DNA from: Lucinisca nassula
Taxonomy: Eukaryota; Mollusca; Bivalvia; Lucinida; Lucinidae
Assembly (NCBI GenBank): GCA_963580285.1
Contig: OY757010.1
Location: forward strand, 222,041,234 to 222,105,233
Reading direction: 5' to 3'
DNA length: 64,000 nt
Part shown: one piece after another, positions 63,180 through 64,000 of the stretch
Layout: each line of letters opens with the position of its first letter
Numbering within the stretch: position 1 is the first letter of the stretch
Notes under the pieces: model-generated
The model's database searches: none
The model's input: the letters and a program-made list of their open reading frames with translations, nothing else
Told to the model about the DNA's origin: nothing
Translations under genes and position numbers: made by a program

Positions 63180-63300
63180 TCGAAATATAGAATTTATAAA
63201 CCTCTGGGGGTAAACCAATCCGATAAAGAAACGAGTGCGAAGCACGAGTTTCTTTAACGGATTGTTTTACCTCCAGAGGTTTAAAAATCCCATATTTAAA
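63180..63300. repeat. Foldback palindrome c
   Basis: AAACCTCTGGGGGTAAACCA ... CACGAGTTTCTTTAACGGAT ... CCTCCAGAGGTTT, arms of about 42 bp around the centre GTGCG AAG CAC. Imperfect. Confidence 0.75.
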
Positions 63301-63522
63301 ACAGGAAAAATGAATAATATGTATTTTACATGGACTTCCATAGACTTTTAGGACAGTTTGGATCTTGAATTTTGGATCTGAATTCCCGTTCAATTGACTG
63401 TTTACAGCTTAGGTTAGCGGCTCAATCAGCATAGTGTTACAGAAGCTGGGAGGGAAAAAACCGGATGGGCGCCATTATGAAAGCGCTTTATACAGTTTTG
63501 AACCAAAAAAGAAAAAACAAAG
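63301..63522. other. Spacer, no gene
   Basis: Nothing recognised. Confidence 0.4.
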
Positions 63523-63822
63523 CCCCCGCCCATCGGGATTTGAAGAAATAGATTGGCTGCATGATGCTTCCACGCAGAGCTAAAACCAATCCGCCGAGGA
63601 GTACTGGTAAGCCGCTTTGAGGATCTAAGCCTGCCCAGGCAAAGCGCTGCGAGTGTCGGACCGTCCATGCTTGTAAACCCTATTAGTTTCATAGGGCGGC
63701 AGGGCTTGAGATGTCATTTCATCTCAATGTCGGGAAAAAGTCCCACAAAATTTGAAGCAACGTCTCATAAATGACCTTTAAAGTGTTGACGGAGACGTTA
63801 AACCTCCAACCAAACAAATAAA
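63523..63822 (+). mobile_element. SINE-X copy 10, full length
   Basis: CCCCCGCCCATCGGGATTTG to AAACCTCCAACCAAACAAAT. Frames across it on the minus strand (about 88 codons) are by chance. No clean flanking duplication was found. Confidence 0.8.
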
Positions 63823-64000
63823 AAAGGGGTTTAGTAATACAACAAATTAATTGAGATCAAACATCCTATTCAATGACCATATCACTGTTTTCTTTTTTTT
63901 TTTTTCAACGTTGCATCCGACTCAAACGCCACGTATTATGAACGTATGTTGATATCGTTTCAGACGTCATTGCAATGACGCAATGAATAACGTCGACGGG
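63823..64000. other. Window end, no gene
   Basis: A poly-T run at 63892-63905, then CAACGTTGCATCCGAC and GACGTCATTGCAATGACG words like those at 19.7-19.9 kb. Confidence 0.4.

Noticed and set aside
48226..64000. Next exon of the Munc18-type gene
   Set aside because: I looked for the conserved CP..LF.EL and INIAF.PYE blocks on the plus strand and found none; probably beyond the window.

Overview
This window is animal nuclear DNA, most likely from a bivalve mollusc (inference). It holds spliced exons of an animal gene and no bacterial-style operons. It is packed with nested transposable elements of kinds typical of marine invertebrates: Penelope-like, CR1-like, Gmr1-like Ty3/gypsy, mariner, SINEs, MITEs, and tandem-repeat elements whose ends look like Helentron-type elements.

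Layout. 1-9.9 kb is a cluster of about ten broken Penelope-like (PLE) copies in both orientations, with several inverted junctions. 9.9-15.5 kb holds tRNA-derived SINEs, decayed non-LTR reverse transcriptase (RT) fragments and CT microsatellites. 15.5-18.9 kb is a nearly full CR1-like element with PHD, endonuclease and RT domains. 19.06-20.65 kb is a small element ending in GTCGTTTCGCC-type arrays, inserted in a SINE with a perfect 8-bp duplication. 21.55-35.64 kb is a second CR1-like element split by a 10.44-kb foldback-like element whose inverted termini are arrays of the same 12-mer. Inside that lies a SINE-like repeat, itself split by a young Ty3/gypsy element with two 553-bp LTRs and the rare order Gag-PR-INT-RT-RH. 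This gives four nesting levels.

From about 39 to 48 kb (+ strand) two exons of one host gene are readable: the N-terminal part of a Sec1/Munc18 family protein (syntaxin-binding protein, closest by eye to STXBP1/UNC-18). The gene's remaining exons are not seen. Its visible 8.3-kb intron and the DNA downstream are filled with TTAA-type MITEs, Tigger-like MITEs, a 1.1-kb inverted-repeat element with 5-bp duplications, SINEs, and long tandem-repeat elements. One MITE starts 9 nt after a splice donor.

42.3-60.4 kb is dominated by several tandem-repeat elements with one plan: a 5' hairpin, arrays of 130-335-bp units, a matching inverted repeat near the 3' end, and a short 3' hairpin. Their units carry perfect nuclear-receptor-type AGGTCA direct repeats. 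60.9-62.3 kb is a broken mariner transposase interrupted by the SINE-like repeat. 62.4-63.3 kb is a cluster of foldback palindromes.

Apart from the Munc18-type exons, every recognisable protein here belongs to a transposable element, and most are broken. Repeat boundaries were read by eye and are approximate unless a duplication is stated.
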